Assembly (NCBI GenBank): GCA_013140705.1
Contig: JABFSH010000045.1
Location: forward strand, 1-51,999
Direction of reading: 5' to 3'
DNA: 51,999 bases
DNA from: Methylococcaceae bacterium
GTDB taxonomy: Bacteria; Pseudomonadota; Gammaproteobacteria; Methylococcales; Methylomonadaceae
Part shown: one piece after another, positions 8,647 to 18,811 of the stretch
Numbering within the stretch: the stretch's first letter is position 1
How the letters are laid out: the number at the start of each line of letters is the position of its first letter
Notes under the pieces: model-generated
Told to the model about the DNA's origin: nothing
Databases searched by the model: none
The model's input: only the letters and a program-made list of their open reading frames with translations
Made by a program: the position numbers and the translations under genes

Positions 8647-10126
8647 GCCTCTATCAGAAACATCAGAATGGACTTTTGAGTTGATAGAAAAATATCATAA
8701 GGAAATTGCCCGTATTGCCGGAGCATTTGGCCTGGATACCTACCCTGTTCAACTGGAAATTATAACGGCCGAACAAATGATGGATGCCTATGCTTCTGTT
8801 GGCATGCCGATAGTTTATAGCCACTGGTCATTCGGTAAAGAATTTGTCACTAATGAAGCACGCTATAAAAAAGGTCAAATGGGTTTGGCCTATGAGATTG
8901 TTATCAACTCAAATCCCTGCATCGCCTATCTGATGGAAGAAAACAGTATGACCATGCAGGCATTAGTGATTGCTCATGCTGCTTATGGGCATAATTCATT
9001 TTTTAAAAATAACTACTTGTTTACCACATGGACCAGTGCTGACTCCATAATTGATTATCTGCTATTTGCCAAAAATTATATTGCAGAGTGTGAGGAACGT
9101 TATGGCGAAAAGCAGGTTGAGGAAATACTTGACTCTTGTCATGTATTAAAAAATTTTGGTGTTGATCGTTACAAACGGCCATCCCGCTTGTCCATGCAGG
9201 AAGAACAGGCAAAGCAAAAGGCTCGTGAAGAGTATCTGCAATCTCAGGTCAATGAGCTATGGCGGAAAATTCCGACAAAAGAAGTATTGCGGAATGATAA
9301 AAAAGACAGCCAATTTCCAGAGGAACCTCAGGAAAACATTCTCTATTTCATAGAAAAAAATGCGCCGTTTCTGGAGCCCTGGCAACGAGAGATAGTGCGT
9401 ATTGTGCGAAAAATTGCCCAATATTTTTATCCGCAACGACAGACTCAGGTCATGAATGAAGGCTGGGCTACATTCTGGCATTACACACTGCTTAACCAGC
9501 TGTATGCAGAGGGGTTAGTGACAGACGGATTCATGATTGAATTTTTGCAATCACATACCAACGTCATTTATCAACCAGCTTTCGATAGTAATTATTATTC
9601 AGGCATAAATCCATACGCGTTGGGTTTTGCCATGATGACGGATATTCGGAGAATTTGCGAAGATCCTACAGACGAAGACAGGCACTTTTTCCCGGATATT
9701 GCCGGCAGTGACTGGAATAAAACGCTGCATTTTGCTATGCAGAATTTTAAAGATGAAAGTTTCATAGGTCAGTATTTATCACCCAAAGTCATTCGCGATT
9801 TCAAACTGTTCTCGATCCTTGATGACTACAAGGAAAGTGAAATGGCGGTCACATCAATACACAATGAAGGCGGTTATCGATACATTCGGCGGGTTTTATC
9901 AGAGCAGTACAATCTTGGCAGTAACGAACCCAATATCCAGGTTTATGATGTCGATCGAAAAGGCAACAGGACACTGATCTTGCGACATACACAATATCAC
10001 GGTATGCCGCTAGACAAAAGTATTGATGAAGTATTGAAACATGTCGTCAGACTATGGGGGTTTGGTGTGCGTCTTGAAACTCTAGGCGAGGATGGCTCCA
10101 TTACTAATATCTATGAGTGTAAGTAA
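8636..10126 (+). CDS. ycgB: SpoVR family protein (YcgB-like)
   Basis: A 496-residue member of the SpoVR family, whose Bacillus founder is involved in spore cortex formation and whose E. coli relative YcgB is a stationary-phase gene. Characteristic stretches include VYSHWSFGKEF near residue 60, and MNEGWATFWHYTLLN and NPYALGF further on. The ATG at 8636 lies inside the end of yeaH and is preceded by GAGAAG; a TTG 15 bases earlier is less likely. It is the third gene of the prkA-yeaH-spoVR unit. Molecular activity is not known for the family. Confidence 0.94.
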   Translation: MSNRPLSETSEWTFELIEKYHKEIARIAGAFGLDTYPVQLEIITAEQMMDAYASVGMPIVYSHWSFGKEFVTNEARYKKGQMGLAYEIVINSNPCIAYLMEENSMTMQALVIAHAAYGHNSFFKNNYLFTTWTSADSIIDYLLFAKNYIAECEERYGEKQVEEILDSCHVLKNFGVDRYKRPSRLSMQEEQAKQKAREEYLQSQVNELWRKIPTKEVLRNDKKDSQFPEEPQENILYFIEKNAPFLEPWQREIVRIVRKIAQYFYPQRQTQVMNEGWATFWHYTLLNQLYAEGLVTDGFMIEFLQSHTNVIYQPAFDSNYYSGINPYALGFAMMTDIRRICEDPTDEDRHFFPDIAGSDWNKTLHFAMQNFKDESFIGQYLSPKVIRDFKLFSILDDYKESEMAVTSIHNEGGYRYIRRVLSEQYNLGSNEPNIQVYDVDRKGNRTLILRHTQYHGMPLDKSIDEVLKHVVRLWGFGVRLETLGEDGSITNIYECK

Positions 10127-10340
10127 TCATTTCAGTTGCTCTTTTGGGGGACTGGAAGTCGGCGGATGGTGGTGAGTTAACATTGAACACAATGACTTCT
10201 ATACTTATTTTACATCCGTGCATTGGCTTGCGCTTATTTGCCGGATGCTCGTCGAATGGTGCGAAAAGTCTTACTATTGTTGATGCTTTTGGTACAATTT
10301 GAATGTATTTTCTTCAATCCTCAACCAAATAGGAAATAAT

Positions 10341-10538
10341 ATGTCAGAGCTCGTTGGTATTACTGCAGGCACCGTCTGGAACTATCTGAATAATCAAGGT
10401 CCCACGACTGTGGCGAAGTTGATTCGGGAACTCCAGGAAGATGAAAAAACCATCCAGCGCAGTATTGGCTGGTTAGCCCAGGAGGGCAAAATTAATCTTG
10501 AAATTGTCAATCGAGCTGAAACCATCTCGTTGAAATGA
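10341..10538 (+). CDS. Small winged helix-turn-helix protein (DUF2582-like)
   Basis: A 65-residue protein resembling the small winged-helix DUF2582 family. It reads as a helix (AGTVWNYLNNQGP), a helix-turn-helix (TTVAKLIRELQEDEKTIQRSIGWLAQEG) and a short wing (KINLEIVN). ATG 10341 has AGGAAAT a few bases upstream; an upstream in-frame ATG at 10299 would add 14 residues but lacks a clear ribosome site. It stands 214 bases after spoVR on the same strand and may have its own promoter. DNA binding is likely from the fold; its targets are unknown. Confidence 0.78.
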   Translation: MSELVGITAGTVWNYLNNQGPTTVAKLIRELQEDEKTIQRSIGWLAQEGKINLEIVNRAETISLK

Positions 10539-10552
10539 TTCCACCGGGATCA

Positions 10553-10589
10553 GCAGATCAGTTCTGGCATGCCTGCTGAGCTGATCTGC
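10553..10589 (+). terminator. Inverted repeat after the winged-helix gene
   Basis: Arms GCAGATCAG/CTGATCTGC (9 bp) separated by 19 bases, placed 15 bases after the stop codon. The position suits a transcription stop, but no T-run follows, so it may instead be a mRNA-protecting hairpin. Confidence 0.4.
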
Positions 10590-10701
10590 AAAACATGGTG
10601 GAGCATCTTTTCCTGCAAATGGCCCAAAATGAAAGTAACCGAGTGCAAACACTTAAAGGTACAAGCTTAAAACAGAAGATCGACTTCCTTCGGATTCATG
10701 A

Positions 10702-11919
10702 TTAAATAATCTTTTCGCCGCGGGCTAGCTTGGGTAAATTGCCATCCAGTCCCATAGCACTTCGCATGACAATATTTTTAACAGGCTTGAAGCGCTCGGC
10801 CAGGCCCAATCCCAAATTACGGATGAATTTAATCGGCATGATTTCATTGCTAAAGACCCGATAAAAAACATCCATGACCGTCATCATTTTTAGGTTTTCA
10901 TTTCGCCTTGATTTCTCATAGCGTTTCAATACGGTGATATCACCGATGTCAAGGCCTTGTTTGTTTGCATCAATTAATACTTCGGCCAGCGCTGCGGCGT
11001 CCAGCAGGCCAATATTGACACCTTGTCCGGCCAAAGGGTTAATCATGTGCGCGGCATCACCAACCAGCGCAACGCCAGGTTTGACATAATTTTGTGCATG
11101 TTGTCGTTTGAGCGGAAAGCTGGCTGTAGCCAATACTTTGTTTATTTTTCCAAGGCAATCAGGGAAAGCGGCGACCAATTCATTTTTCAATGCGTCGTTT
11201 GATAAGGCCTTGAGCCGTTTAACCTCATCCGGTGAGTGATACCATACGATTGAGCCGAAACAACCCGGCAATGGCAAAAATGCCTGTGGCCCGCTTGGTA
11301 CAAAGCGTTGCCAGGTGATGTCCTGTTGTCCATAAGCTGTTTCGATATAAATGACCAAGGCATGCTGCTGATAATCCCAACTGGTGACGCCGAGGCCAAC
11401 GGTCTGTCTGACCCGGGATTGCCCGCCATCAGCTGCAACCAACAATTTTGCAGACAAGGTTCGACCGTTCCCCAACTCCACCACAGGTGGCTTGCCAATG
11501 ATGTAATGAATTTTACTGATACTGGCCGGGCAGATGAGTTCAACATTGCCAAAATCGCGTAAGCGATCCAGCAGTGCTAATTGCGTGATTCGGTTTTCAA
11601 CGATATACCCTAATTCCGGATAATCTACTGCGTCACTACAAAACTCCGTATCGCCAGCGGTTTCCCAAACGCGCATTCTTCTGAACGGACACAAGCGCCG
11701 GCTGCTTACACCTTCCCAAGCACCCACCATCGATAATATGTTTTTAGAGGCAATGCTCAGCGCTGATACCCGCAAGTCATGCGGTTGTTCGGGAGCGAAA
11801 GCCTCGGGTGGCGAGTTCTCGATGACGGCGACTTTTAATGTGCTATTGCCTAGACAACAAGCTACGGCTGCGCCCACCATGCCACCGCCCACGATTACAA
11901 CATCAAATGTTTCGTTCAT
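10702..11919 (-). CDS. ubiF: UbiF-like FAD monooxygenase (UbiH/COQ6 family)
   Basis: A 405-residue FAD-dependent aromatic hydroxylase of ubiquinone biosynthesis. The N-terminal FAD-binding motif is VVIVGGGMVGAAVA, the middle motif VAADGGQSRVRQ, and the C-terminal FAD motif GDAAHMINPLAGQGVN. Several stretches follow E. coli UbiF rather than UbiH or UbiI (YPELGYIVEN, WQRFVPSGPQAFLPLPG, SIVWYHSP, IRNLGLGLAERF), so C6 hydroxylation of the quinone ring is the best guess. Paralogues in this family exchange ring positions between lineages, so the exact position is not certain. It is a single gene divergent from gltB. Confidence 0.85.
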   Translation of the reverse strand: MNETFDVVIVGGGMVGAAVACCLGNSTLKVAVIENSPPEAFAPEQPHDLRVSALSIASKNILSMVGAWEGVSSRRLCPFRRMRVWETAGDTEFCSDAVDYPELGYIVENRITQLALLDRLRDFGNVELICPASISKIHYIIGKPPVVELGNGRTLSAKLLVAADGGQSRVRQTVGLGVTSWDYQQHALVIYIETAYGQQDITWQRFVPSGPQAFLPLPGCFGSIVWYHSPDEVKRLKALSNDALKNELVAAFPDCLGKINKVLATASFPLKRQHAQNYVKPGVALVGDAAHMINPLAGQGVNIGLLDAAALAEVLIDANKQGLDIGDITVLKRYEKSRRNENLKMMTVMDVFYRVFSNEIMPIKFIRNLGLGLAERFKPVKNIVMRSAMGLDGNLPKLARGEKII

Positions 11920-12627
11920 AAAAAACCTGCTGCAAGGGGCCTCCTAACAAATGAAGAGGCTGAAATATTGAGTGTATATTAAACCGACTTGAGTTTAGGG
12001 TCATTGCGAATCTAAATTTTTGACTTGTAAGCGTTCCTCCATAATTGCACTTCGACAAGCGCAAGTCTGAAAATACTAAATTAATTCATCAGCTTACTCG
12101 TGCTTCTTGGTCGCGCCGAAGCAAGGTGGGTGAATTAGAGTGGCTCTGGTTTTTAAACGAGGGAACAGGTTCAATGCTACCTTCAATTATTCGCTGGACA
12201 TTCAATGTGCTGCTATTAGGCCACAAAGAGTTTCCTAAAGATGGCGAATGTTTTGCCCAATTGTGGAGGTGTTATTGATACGATGATTACTTGAAAGCCA
12301 ATATTTGGCCACATAATTTTTGGCCATTTTAATGAGAATTAAACCCAAATACGTTGTTAAATGTAACTAATTGATTTATGCGAATTTTTCTATTACGATA
12401 GAAACAAGGCGATTACCCTGTCAAATTAAATTTAACTGAAATATAAGCTGAAAAGTTGAATGACTCTTGGACGTGGTATCAAAATGCTGGCGTGACATTG
12501 AGGCGTTTGATCTGTATAATTTAGCAGTTTTGCTCTGCTTTGCGGCTGCTTTAAAAGCTGTGAGTTGGATAACGAGGGTTTTAAGGGGATAATCGTAGCC
12601 CTTGCTTAGTAAATTTTGGAGGTAACA
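11920..12627. other. Long divergent region between ubiF and gltB
   Basis: Over 700 bases without a convincing gene. A 77-codon open frame at 12045-12278 has no ribosome site and no recognisable protein character. A possible promoter for gltB is TTGATT at 12371-12376 and TACGAT at 12394-12399 with a 17-base spacer, which would give a leader of roughly 220 bases. Two TTGGCCA copies lie near 12305 and 12322. Nothing else was recognised. Confidence 0.4.
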
Positions 12628-15600
12628 ATGAGTCAAAGTAAGCTGCCGGCCAGACAGGGTTTGTATGACCCGCGCAATGAACACGATGCATGTGGTGTTG
12701 GTTTTATCGTACACATCAAAGGTCAAAAAAGTCATGGGATTGTTCGCCAAGGCTTGGAGTTGCTAACCAACTTGACGCACCGTGGTGCGGTGGGCGCTGA
12801 TCCTTGCGCAGGTGATGGTGCAGGTATTTTGATTCAGCTGCCTCATGCCTTTCTGCGAGCCGAATGTCAAAAGCTGAACATTGACTTACCCCCGGCTGGT
12901 GAATACGCCGCAGGTATGGTGTTTTTGCCTCGTGATCCCGCGAATCGAGCTACTTGCGAAGCCTTATTCTCTCAACTTATCGCTCAAGAGAATGCGGTTC
13001 TGCTGGGCTGGCGCGATGTACCGGTCGACAATCGCAGCCTTGGCGAGTCGGTCAAACAAGTTGAACCTGTCGTAAGACAAATATTCATTGGTTGCGGACA
13101 GGATTGTGCCGATCAAAACAGTTTTGAACGCAAATTATTCGTTATCCGCAAACAAGTGGAAAATGCGGTTCGCGACTTGAAGCTAGATGATGGTTATTCC
13201 TTTTATGTCCCCTCTCTGTCATCCTTGACGATCGTCTATAAAGGCATGTTGCTGGCAGATCAGGTTGGAACGTTCTACCCTGAACTTAATGATGAGCGCA
13301 TAGATAGTGCGCTGGCTCTGGTCCACCAACGCTTTTCCACGAATACGTTCCCAACTTGGGATTTGGCTCATCCCTTCCGAATGATCGCGCACAATGGTGA
13401 AATCAACACTGTGCGCGGTAATGTTAACTGGATGGCGGCGCGTCGTCATTCCATTGCATCGAAAGTGTTAGGTGATGACATTCATAAAATCTGGCCCCTG
13501 ATTGCAGAAGGTCAGTCAGACTCTGCCTGCTTCGATAATGCCCTCGAATTACTGGTTGCCGGCGGCTATTCGCTGGCGCATGCCATGATGGTGCTGATTC
13601 CAGAAGCATGGGCTGGTAACGTGTTGATGAACGAAAAACAACGCGCGTTTTATGAATACAATGCGGCACTCATGGAACCTTGGGATGGTCCTGCGGCGGT
13701 TGCCTTTACCGACGGCCGTCAGATTGGGGCCACCCTGGATCGTAATGGCTTACGTCCTGCCCGTTATTTAGTCACGGATGATGACTTTGTGATTTTGGCT
13801 TCGGAAATGGGTGTGTTAACCGTGCCAGAACACAAAATCATCAAAAAATGGCGCCTGCAACCTGGCAAAATGTTGTTGATCGATACAGTCCAAGGCCGGA
13901 TTATCGATGATGCGGAATTAAAAGCCGAATTGGCCACGCGGCACCCATACGCCGAGTGGCTGGATAAAACTCAAATTCATCTTGCCAAGTTGCCACCTGA
14001 AATTGCGGCGATGGCTCCGGACGAGCGAACCCTGCTGGATAGACAACAAGCGTTTGGTTACACGCAGGAAGATATCGAATTCTTGTTGAAGCCGATGGCG
14101 CTGACTGGCCAGGAAGCCGTCAGCTCAATGGGTATCGATGCAGCCCTGGCTGTTCTGTCTCAACGTTCGCGCTTACTCTACGATTACTTTAAGCAGGGTT
14201 TTGCTCAGGTTACCAATCCCGCAATAGATCCAATTCGCGAAGAACTGGTTATGTCATTAGTATCATTCATCGGTCCTCGCCCGAACTTATTGGGTCTGGA
14301 CGAAGGTGGCACGCATATGCGGCTTGAAGTGGAACAACCCATTTTGACCAATCAGGATCTGGAGAAAATTCGCCGTATCGAAACACGTACCGGTGGGTTA
14401 TTCAAAACCAAAACCCTGACGCTTTGCTATCCATCCGATTTAGGTGCGACCGGCATGAAAGCGGCGCTCGAAAGATTGTGTCTAGCCGCCAAACAGGCGG
14501 TTGAAGAAGGTAATAATATCCTGGCGTTGTCAGACCGTAACATGGATGCTTCTCATGTAGCGATTCCAGCGTTATTGGCAACCTCTGCCGTCCATCATTT
14601 CCTGACGCGAGAAGGTCTGCGTACCAAAGCGGGTTTAGTCATTGAAACCGGTGAAGCACGTGAAGTTCAGCATTTTAGCTTGCTGGCTGCCTATGGCGCT
14701 GAAGCTATCAACCCATATCTGGCTTTTGATACGTTGTCCGACTTATGCAAAAAACTTCCCGGACTCACCGAGTATGAAGCGCACAAACGCTATACGAAAG
14801 CCATTTCCAAAGGCATATTGAAGGTCATGTCGAAAATGGGTATTTCGACTTATCAATCGTATTGTGGTGCACAAATTTTCAATGCCATCGGCTTGGCGGA
14901 ACCCTTTCTGGATCGTTATTTTACCGGTACGACCAGCACCACTGAAGGCGTAGGACTTGCAGAGATTAGCGAAGAAACCGTCCGTCGTCATCGTAGCGCA
15001 TTTGGTAATGCTCCCTTATATCGTGAAGCACTCGATGTGGGGGGGGAGTATGCGTTCAGGGTGCGTGGCGAGGCTCACATCTGGACACCAGCAACAATAA
15101 GTAAATTGCAGCATGCCACACGCAGCAACAGTCAGGAATTATATGACGATTTTTGCCAGTTGATTGACGAACAAAACGAAACACTGTTGACTTTGCGTGG
15201 TTTGATGACATTCAAGGAAAACCGGCAACCTGTGCCGCTGGATGAAGTCGAATCCGCCGCCGATATTGTTAAGCGCTTTGCGACTGGCGCCATGTCATTT
15301 GGTTCTATTTCCTACGAAGCGCATACAACACTGGCCATTGCGATGAACCGCATCGGTGGTAAATCCAACACCGGTGAAGGCGGCGAGTTATCCGAGCGTT
15401 TTGTACCTTTGCCGAATGGTGACTCCATGCGCTCAGCCATCAAACAGGTAGCATCCGGTCGCTTTGGTGTAACGACAGAATATCTCGTTAATGCCGATGA
15501 TATTCAAATCAAAATCAGTCAGGGCGCAAAACCCGGTGAAGGTGGTCAGCTTCCAGGTCATAAAGTTGATGCGGTTATCGCGAAAGTAAGACACTCCACA

Positions 15601-17250
15601 CAGGGTGTCGGCTTGATTTCTCCGCCGCCGCATCATGATATTTACTCCATTGAAGATTTGGCTCAGCTTATCCATGATTTGAAAAACGTGAATCCTAGTG
15701 CCCGGATCAGCGTCAAGCTGGTTTCTGAATTGGGTGTGGGCACGGTAGCTGCCGGCGTTTCCAAAGCGCATGCCGACCACGTTACCATAGCGGGCTATGA
15801 TGGTGGAACGGGTGCTAGTCCAATGACATCCATTAAACATGCGGGCTTACCTTGGGAAATCGGGCTGGCCGAAACCCATCAAACTCTGGTGTTAAATCGT
15901 TTACGGGGCCGCATAGCGGTTCAGGTGGATGGCGGTCTGCGTACCGGTCGCGATGTGATTATAGGGGCTTTGTTAGGTGCTGATGAGTTTGGCTTCGCTA
16001 CAGCACCTTTGATCGTTTCAGGTTGTTTAATGATGCGAAAATGTCATTTGAATACCTGCCCGGTTGGTGTCGCGACTCAGGATCCGGAACTCAGAAAACG
16101 GTTTACCGGACAACCGGAACACGTGGTCAATTATTTCTTCCTGGTTGCTGAAGATGTTCGCCGCTGGATGGCCAAGTTGGGATTCCGCCGTATTAACGAC
16201 ATGATCGGTCGCTCCGACATCCTCGACATGCAACCCGCAATAAAGCATTGGAAGGCACAAGGCCTGGATTTCAGTCGTATTTTCCATAGGCCCGAGGTTG
16301 ATAGCAGTACAGCAGTTTATCAGACCGAATTTCAAGAACATGGTCTGGAAAATGCGCTGGATCACACAATAATTGCCCAGGCAAAATCTGCCCTGGAAAA
16401 CGCAAAACCCGTAATTATTCAAACACCGATCCGCAATATTAATCGCACGTTTGGCGCCATGCTTTCCGGTGAAGTAGCTAAACGTTATGGCCATAAAGGC
16501 TTGCCAGAAGACACGATAGCCATTCATGTGAAGGGTACGGCTGGACAAAGTTTCGGTGCTTTTCTTGCCGAAGGGATAAGTATCCAGCTGGAAGGCGATG
16601 GTAACGATTATGTCGGTAAGGGCATGAGTGGTGGTCGTATTGCTATTTTTCCTCCAAAGGAAAGCAAGATTGATCCTTCCGATAACATCATTGTTGGTAA
16701 CACGGTGCTTTACGGTGCGATTAGTGGCGAATGCTATTTCAACGGAGTCGCAGGCGAACGTTTTGCCGTCCGAAATTCAGGGGCCATAGCCGTTGTTGAA
16801 GGTGTCGGCGATCACGGTTGTGAATACATGACGGGTGGTGTGGTGGTCGTTCTGGGACAAACGGGACGCAATTTTGCGGCTGGTATGTCCGGCGGTATCG
16901 CTTATGTCCTGGATGAAGACAAAAACTTTAATATTCGTTGCAATTTGGCAATGGTTGAACTTGAGCCTATACCTGTTGAGGATGACACGCTCGAAGCGGT
17001 TGCTCATCAGGGTGGCGATTTGGAAACGCATGGACGTGTTAATGTGATGAACGATATGACTCGTTATGATGCACTACGTCTGAAACATTTAATCCAACGG
17101 CACAGACACTATACGGGCAGTCAGAGAGCTCAACATATTCTGGATAATTGGGACGCCTATTTGCCTCGCTTTGTTAAGGTGATGCCGGTGGACTACCGCG
17201 AAGCACTGAAGCAAATTCAGGCGTTACAAGCATCCGCCGCAACAGCATAA
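12628..17250 (+). CDS. gltB: Glutamate synthase (NADPH) large subunit
   Basis: A 1,540-residue alpha subunit that transfers the amide nitrogen of glutamine to 2-oxoglutarate, giving two glutamates. The N-terminal amidotransferase domain has its catalytic Cys at residue 22 (HDACGVGF), implying removal of a short propeptide. The central and FMN-binding synthase domain follows ([33 protein letters not shown]), with the 3Fe-4S cysteines in [15 protein letters not shown], and the C-terminal beta-helix domain rich in glycine. ATG 12628 has GGAGG 7 bases upstream. gltD follows after 30 bases. With glutamine synthetase it makes up the high-affinity ammonium assimilation route. Confidence 0.98.
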   Translation: MSQSKLPARQGLYDPRNEHDACGVGFIVHIKGQKSHGIVRQGLELLTNLTHRGAVGADPCAGDGAGILIQLPHAFLRAECQKLNIDLPPAGEYAAGMVFLPRDPANRATCEALFSQLIAQENAVLLGWRDVPVDNRSLGESVKQVEPVVRQIFIGCGQDCADQNSFERKLFVIRKQVENAVRDLKLDDGYSFYVPSLSSLTIVYKGMLLADQVGTFYPELNDERIDSALALVHQRFSTNTFPTWDLAHPFRMIAHNGEINTVRGNVNWMAARRHSIASKVLGDDIHKIWPLIAEGQSDSACFDNALELLVAGGYSLAHAMMVLIPEAWAGNVLMNEKQRAFYEYNAALMEPWDGPAAVAFTDGRQIGATLDRNGLRPARYLVTDDDFVILASEMGVLTVPEHKIIKKWRLQPGKMLLIDTVQGRIIDDAELKAELATRHPYAEWLDKTQIHLAKLPPEIAAMAPDERTLLDRQQAFGYTQEDIEFLLKPMALTGQEAVSSMGIDAALAVLSQRSRLLYDYFKQGFAQVTNPAIDPIREELVMSLVSFIGPRPNLLGLDEGGTHMRLEVEQPILTNQDLEKIRRIETRTGGLFKTKTLTLCYPSDLGATGMKAALERLCLAAKQAVEEGNNILALSDRNMDASHVAIPALLATSAVHHFLTREGLRTKAGLVIETGEAREVQHFSLLAAYGAEAINPYLAFDTLSDLCKKLPGLTEYEAHKRYTKAISKGILKVMSKMGISTYQSYCGAQIFNAIGLAEPFLDRYFTGTTSTTEGVGLAEISEETVRRHRSAFGNAPLYREALDVGGEYAFRVRGEAHIWTPATISKLQHATRSNSQELYDDFCQLIDEQNETLLTLRGLMTFKENRQPVPLDEVESAADIVKRFATGAMSFGSISYEAHTTLAIAMNRIGGKSNTGEGGELSERFVPLPNGDSMRSAIKQVASGRFGVTTEYLVNADDIQIKISQGAKPGEGGQLPGHKVDAVIAKVRHSTQGVGLISPPPHHDIYSIEDLAQLIHDLKNVNPSARISVKLVSELGVGTVAAGVSKAHADHVTIAGYDGGTGASPMTSIKHAGLPWEIGLAETHQTLVLNRLRGRIAVQVDGGLRTGRDVIIGALLGADEFGFATAPLIVSGCLMMRKCHLNTCPVGVATQDPELRKRFTGQPEHVVNYFFLVAEDVRRWMAKLGFRRINDMIGRSDILDMQPAIKHWKAQGLDFSRIFHRPEVDSSTAVYQTEFQEHGLENALDHTIIAQAKSALENAKPVIIQTPIRNINRTFGAMLSGEVAKRYGHKGLPEDTIAIHVKGTAGQSFGAFLAEGISIQLEGDGNDYVGKGMSGGRIAIFPPKESKIDPSDNIIVGNTVLYGAISGECYFNGVAGERFAVRNSGAIAVVEGVGDHGCEYMTGGVVVVLGQTGRNFAAGMSGGIAYVLDEDKNFNIRCNLAMVELEPIPVEDDTLEAVAHQGGDLETHGRVNVMNDMTRYDALRLKHLIQRHRHYTGSQRAQHILDNWDAYLPRFVKVMPVDYREALKQIQALQASAATA

Positions 17251-17280
17251 CGGTTTAATTTTAGAAGAAGGGTATTTAAG

Positions 17281-18723
17281 ATGGGTAAACCAACAGGGTT
17301 TATGGAAATTCCTCGCACGGAACGGCATTACAAGTCGCCTAGTGAGCGCATCCAACATTATCGTGAGTTTACGATTGCATTGGCCGACACTGAAATGTCA
17401 AAACAAGGTGCTCGATGCATGGATTGCGGAATACCCTTTTGTCATCAAGGGTGTCCCATCAATAATATCATTCCCGACTGGAATGAAATGGTGCATCGGG
17501 GTGACTGGAAGAATGCATTGGACATTTTGCACAGCACCAATAATTTTCCGGAATTCACCGGAAGAATTTGTCCGGCACCTTGCGAAGCCGCGTGCACACT
17601 CAACTTGACGGATCAACCGGTAACGATCAAGTCGATTGAATGTGCGATTATCGATAAAGGTTGGGAACTGGGATATATTAAACCGCAAATACCTGCACAG
17701 CGCACAGGTAAACGAGTTGCTGTGATTGGTTCTGGCCCGGCAGGATTAGCCTGTGCCCAACAATTGGCGAGAGCGGGTCATGAGGTCGTGTTGTACGAAA
17801 AAAATGATCGAATAGGCGGTTTATTGCGTTATGGCATTCCGGATTTCAAAATGGAAAAGCATCTGATTGATCGCCGAATTGCCCAGATGCAAGCGGAAGG
17901 CGTCAGATTCAGACCGAATAGCAACATCGGAACAGAAATTTCCGCAAAGAAAATCTTGGCTGAATTTGATGCCGTTGTTTTGGCTATTGGTTCCGAGAAG
18001 CCTCGAGATTTGGAGGTTCCGGGACGTGACGAATACAAAGGCGTACACTTCGCAATGGACTTTTTGCGCCAGCAAAATAAACGTAATGCCGGCGATATCG
18101 TGCCGGAAGATATTGAAATCAGTGCAAAAGGCAAGCAGGTTATTGTTATTGGTGGTGGTGATACCGGTTCCGACTGCATAGGGACGTCCATACGCCAAGG
18201 CGCTACCTCGGTGGTACAGATCGAAATTTTACCGAAACCGCCTGAAAAGGAAAATAAATTGCTTACATGGCCACAATGGCCAAATAAATTGCGCACATCT
18301 TCTTCCCAAGAGGAAGGTTGCGAGCGGCACTGGAGTGTTAACACCCAAAGTATTAGCGGTAAAGACGGCGTTTTGAATCAACTGAATGCCGTAAAGGTGG
18401 AATGGAAGCAGGAGGGTGGCCAATGGAAAATGAGTGAAGTGGCGGGTAGTACGTTCAAACTTGAGGCGGATTTAGTGTTGTTGGCAATGGGCTTTGTTCA
18501 TCCTGTGCATACGGGTTTGCTGGAGGAGCTTGGTGTCGAACGTGACGGTCGCGGGCAAATCAAAGCCAACGAAAAAGAATATCGAACGTCGTTGGATAAG
18601 GTTTTTGCTGCAGGCGATGGACGAAGAGGACAATCATTGGTTGTTTGGGCAATCCGCGAAGGCAGACAGGCTGCCCGTGCGGTTGATGAGTATTTGATGG
18701 GGTCTTCGGAATTACCCAGATAA
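17281..18723 (+). CDS. gltD: Glutamate synthase (NADPH) small subunit
   Basis: A 480-residue beta subunit that takes electrons from NADPH through FAD and 4Fe-4S clusters to the large subunit. The N-terminal cluster-binding region has [14 protein letters not shown] and CPAPCEAAC. The FAD motif [14 protein letters not shown] and the NADPH motif [10 protein letters not shown] follow, and near the C-terminus is [17 protein letters not shown]. Full length for the family. The start has a GAAGAAGGG ribosome site upstream, 30 bases after gltB, so the two form one operon. Confidence 0.97.
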   Translation: MGKPTGFMEIPRTERHYKSPSERIQHYREFTIALADTEMSKQGARCMDCGIPFCHQGCPINNIIPDWNEMVHRGDWKNALDILHSTNNFPEFTGRICPAPCEAACTLNLTDQPVTIKSIECAIIDKGWELGYIKPQIPAQRTGKRVAVIGSGPAGLACAQQLARAGHEVVLYEKNDRIGGLLRYGIPDFKMEKHLIDRRIAQMQAEGVRFRPNSNIGTEISAKKILAEFDAVVLAIGSEKPRDLEVPGRDEYKGVHFAMDFLRQQNKRNAGDIVPEDIEISAKGKQVIVIGGGDTGSDCIGTSIRQGATSVVQIEILPKPPEKENKLLTWPQWPNKLRTSSSQEEGCERHWSVNTQSISGKDGVLNQLNAVKVEWKQEGGQWKMSEVAGSTFKLEADLVLLAMGFVHPVHTGLLEELGVERDGRGQIKANEKEYRTSLDKVFAAGDGRRGQSLVVWAIREGRQAARAVDEYLMGSSELPR

Positions 18724-18753
18724 TTTAAGGTGGTGTATCCCTTGATTTCGTTC

Positions 18754-18776
18754 GTGCACAAAAATCGGTTGTGCAC
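18754..18776. terminator. Palindrome between convergent gltD and the hybrid kinase
   Basis: A perfect 8-bp stem GTGCACAA/TTGTGCAC with a 7-base loop, in the 88-base gap between convergent genes. The position suits a shared terminator, though neither side has a strong T-run. Confidence 0.4.
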
Positions 18777-18811
18777 TGAATGGAAACAACACGCACAATC
18801 TATATAAAGTC

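Noticed and set aside
1-10538. A defence island around the intron, ABC-type protein and prkA operon
   Set aside because: None of the genes belongs to a known defence family and the prkA-yeaH-spoVR unit is a core stress operon.
12045-12278. 77-codon open frame in the ubiF-gltB gap
   Set aside because: No ribosome site and no recognisable motif; it is best explained as chance.
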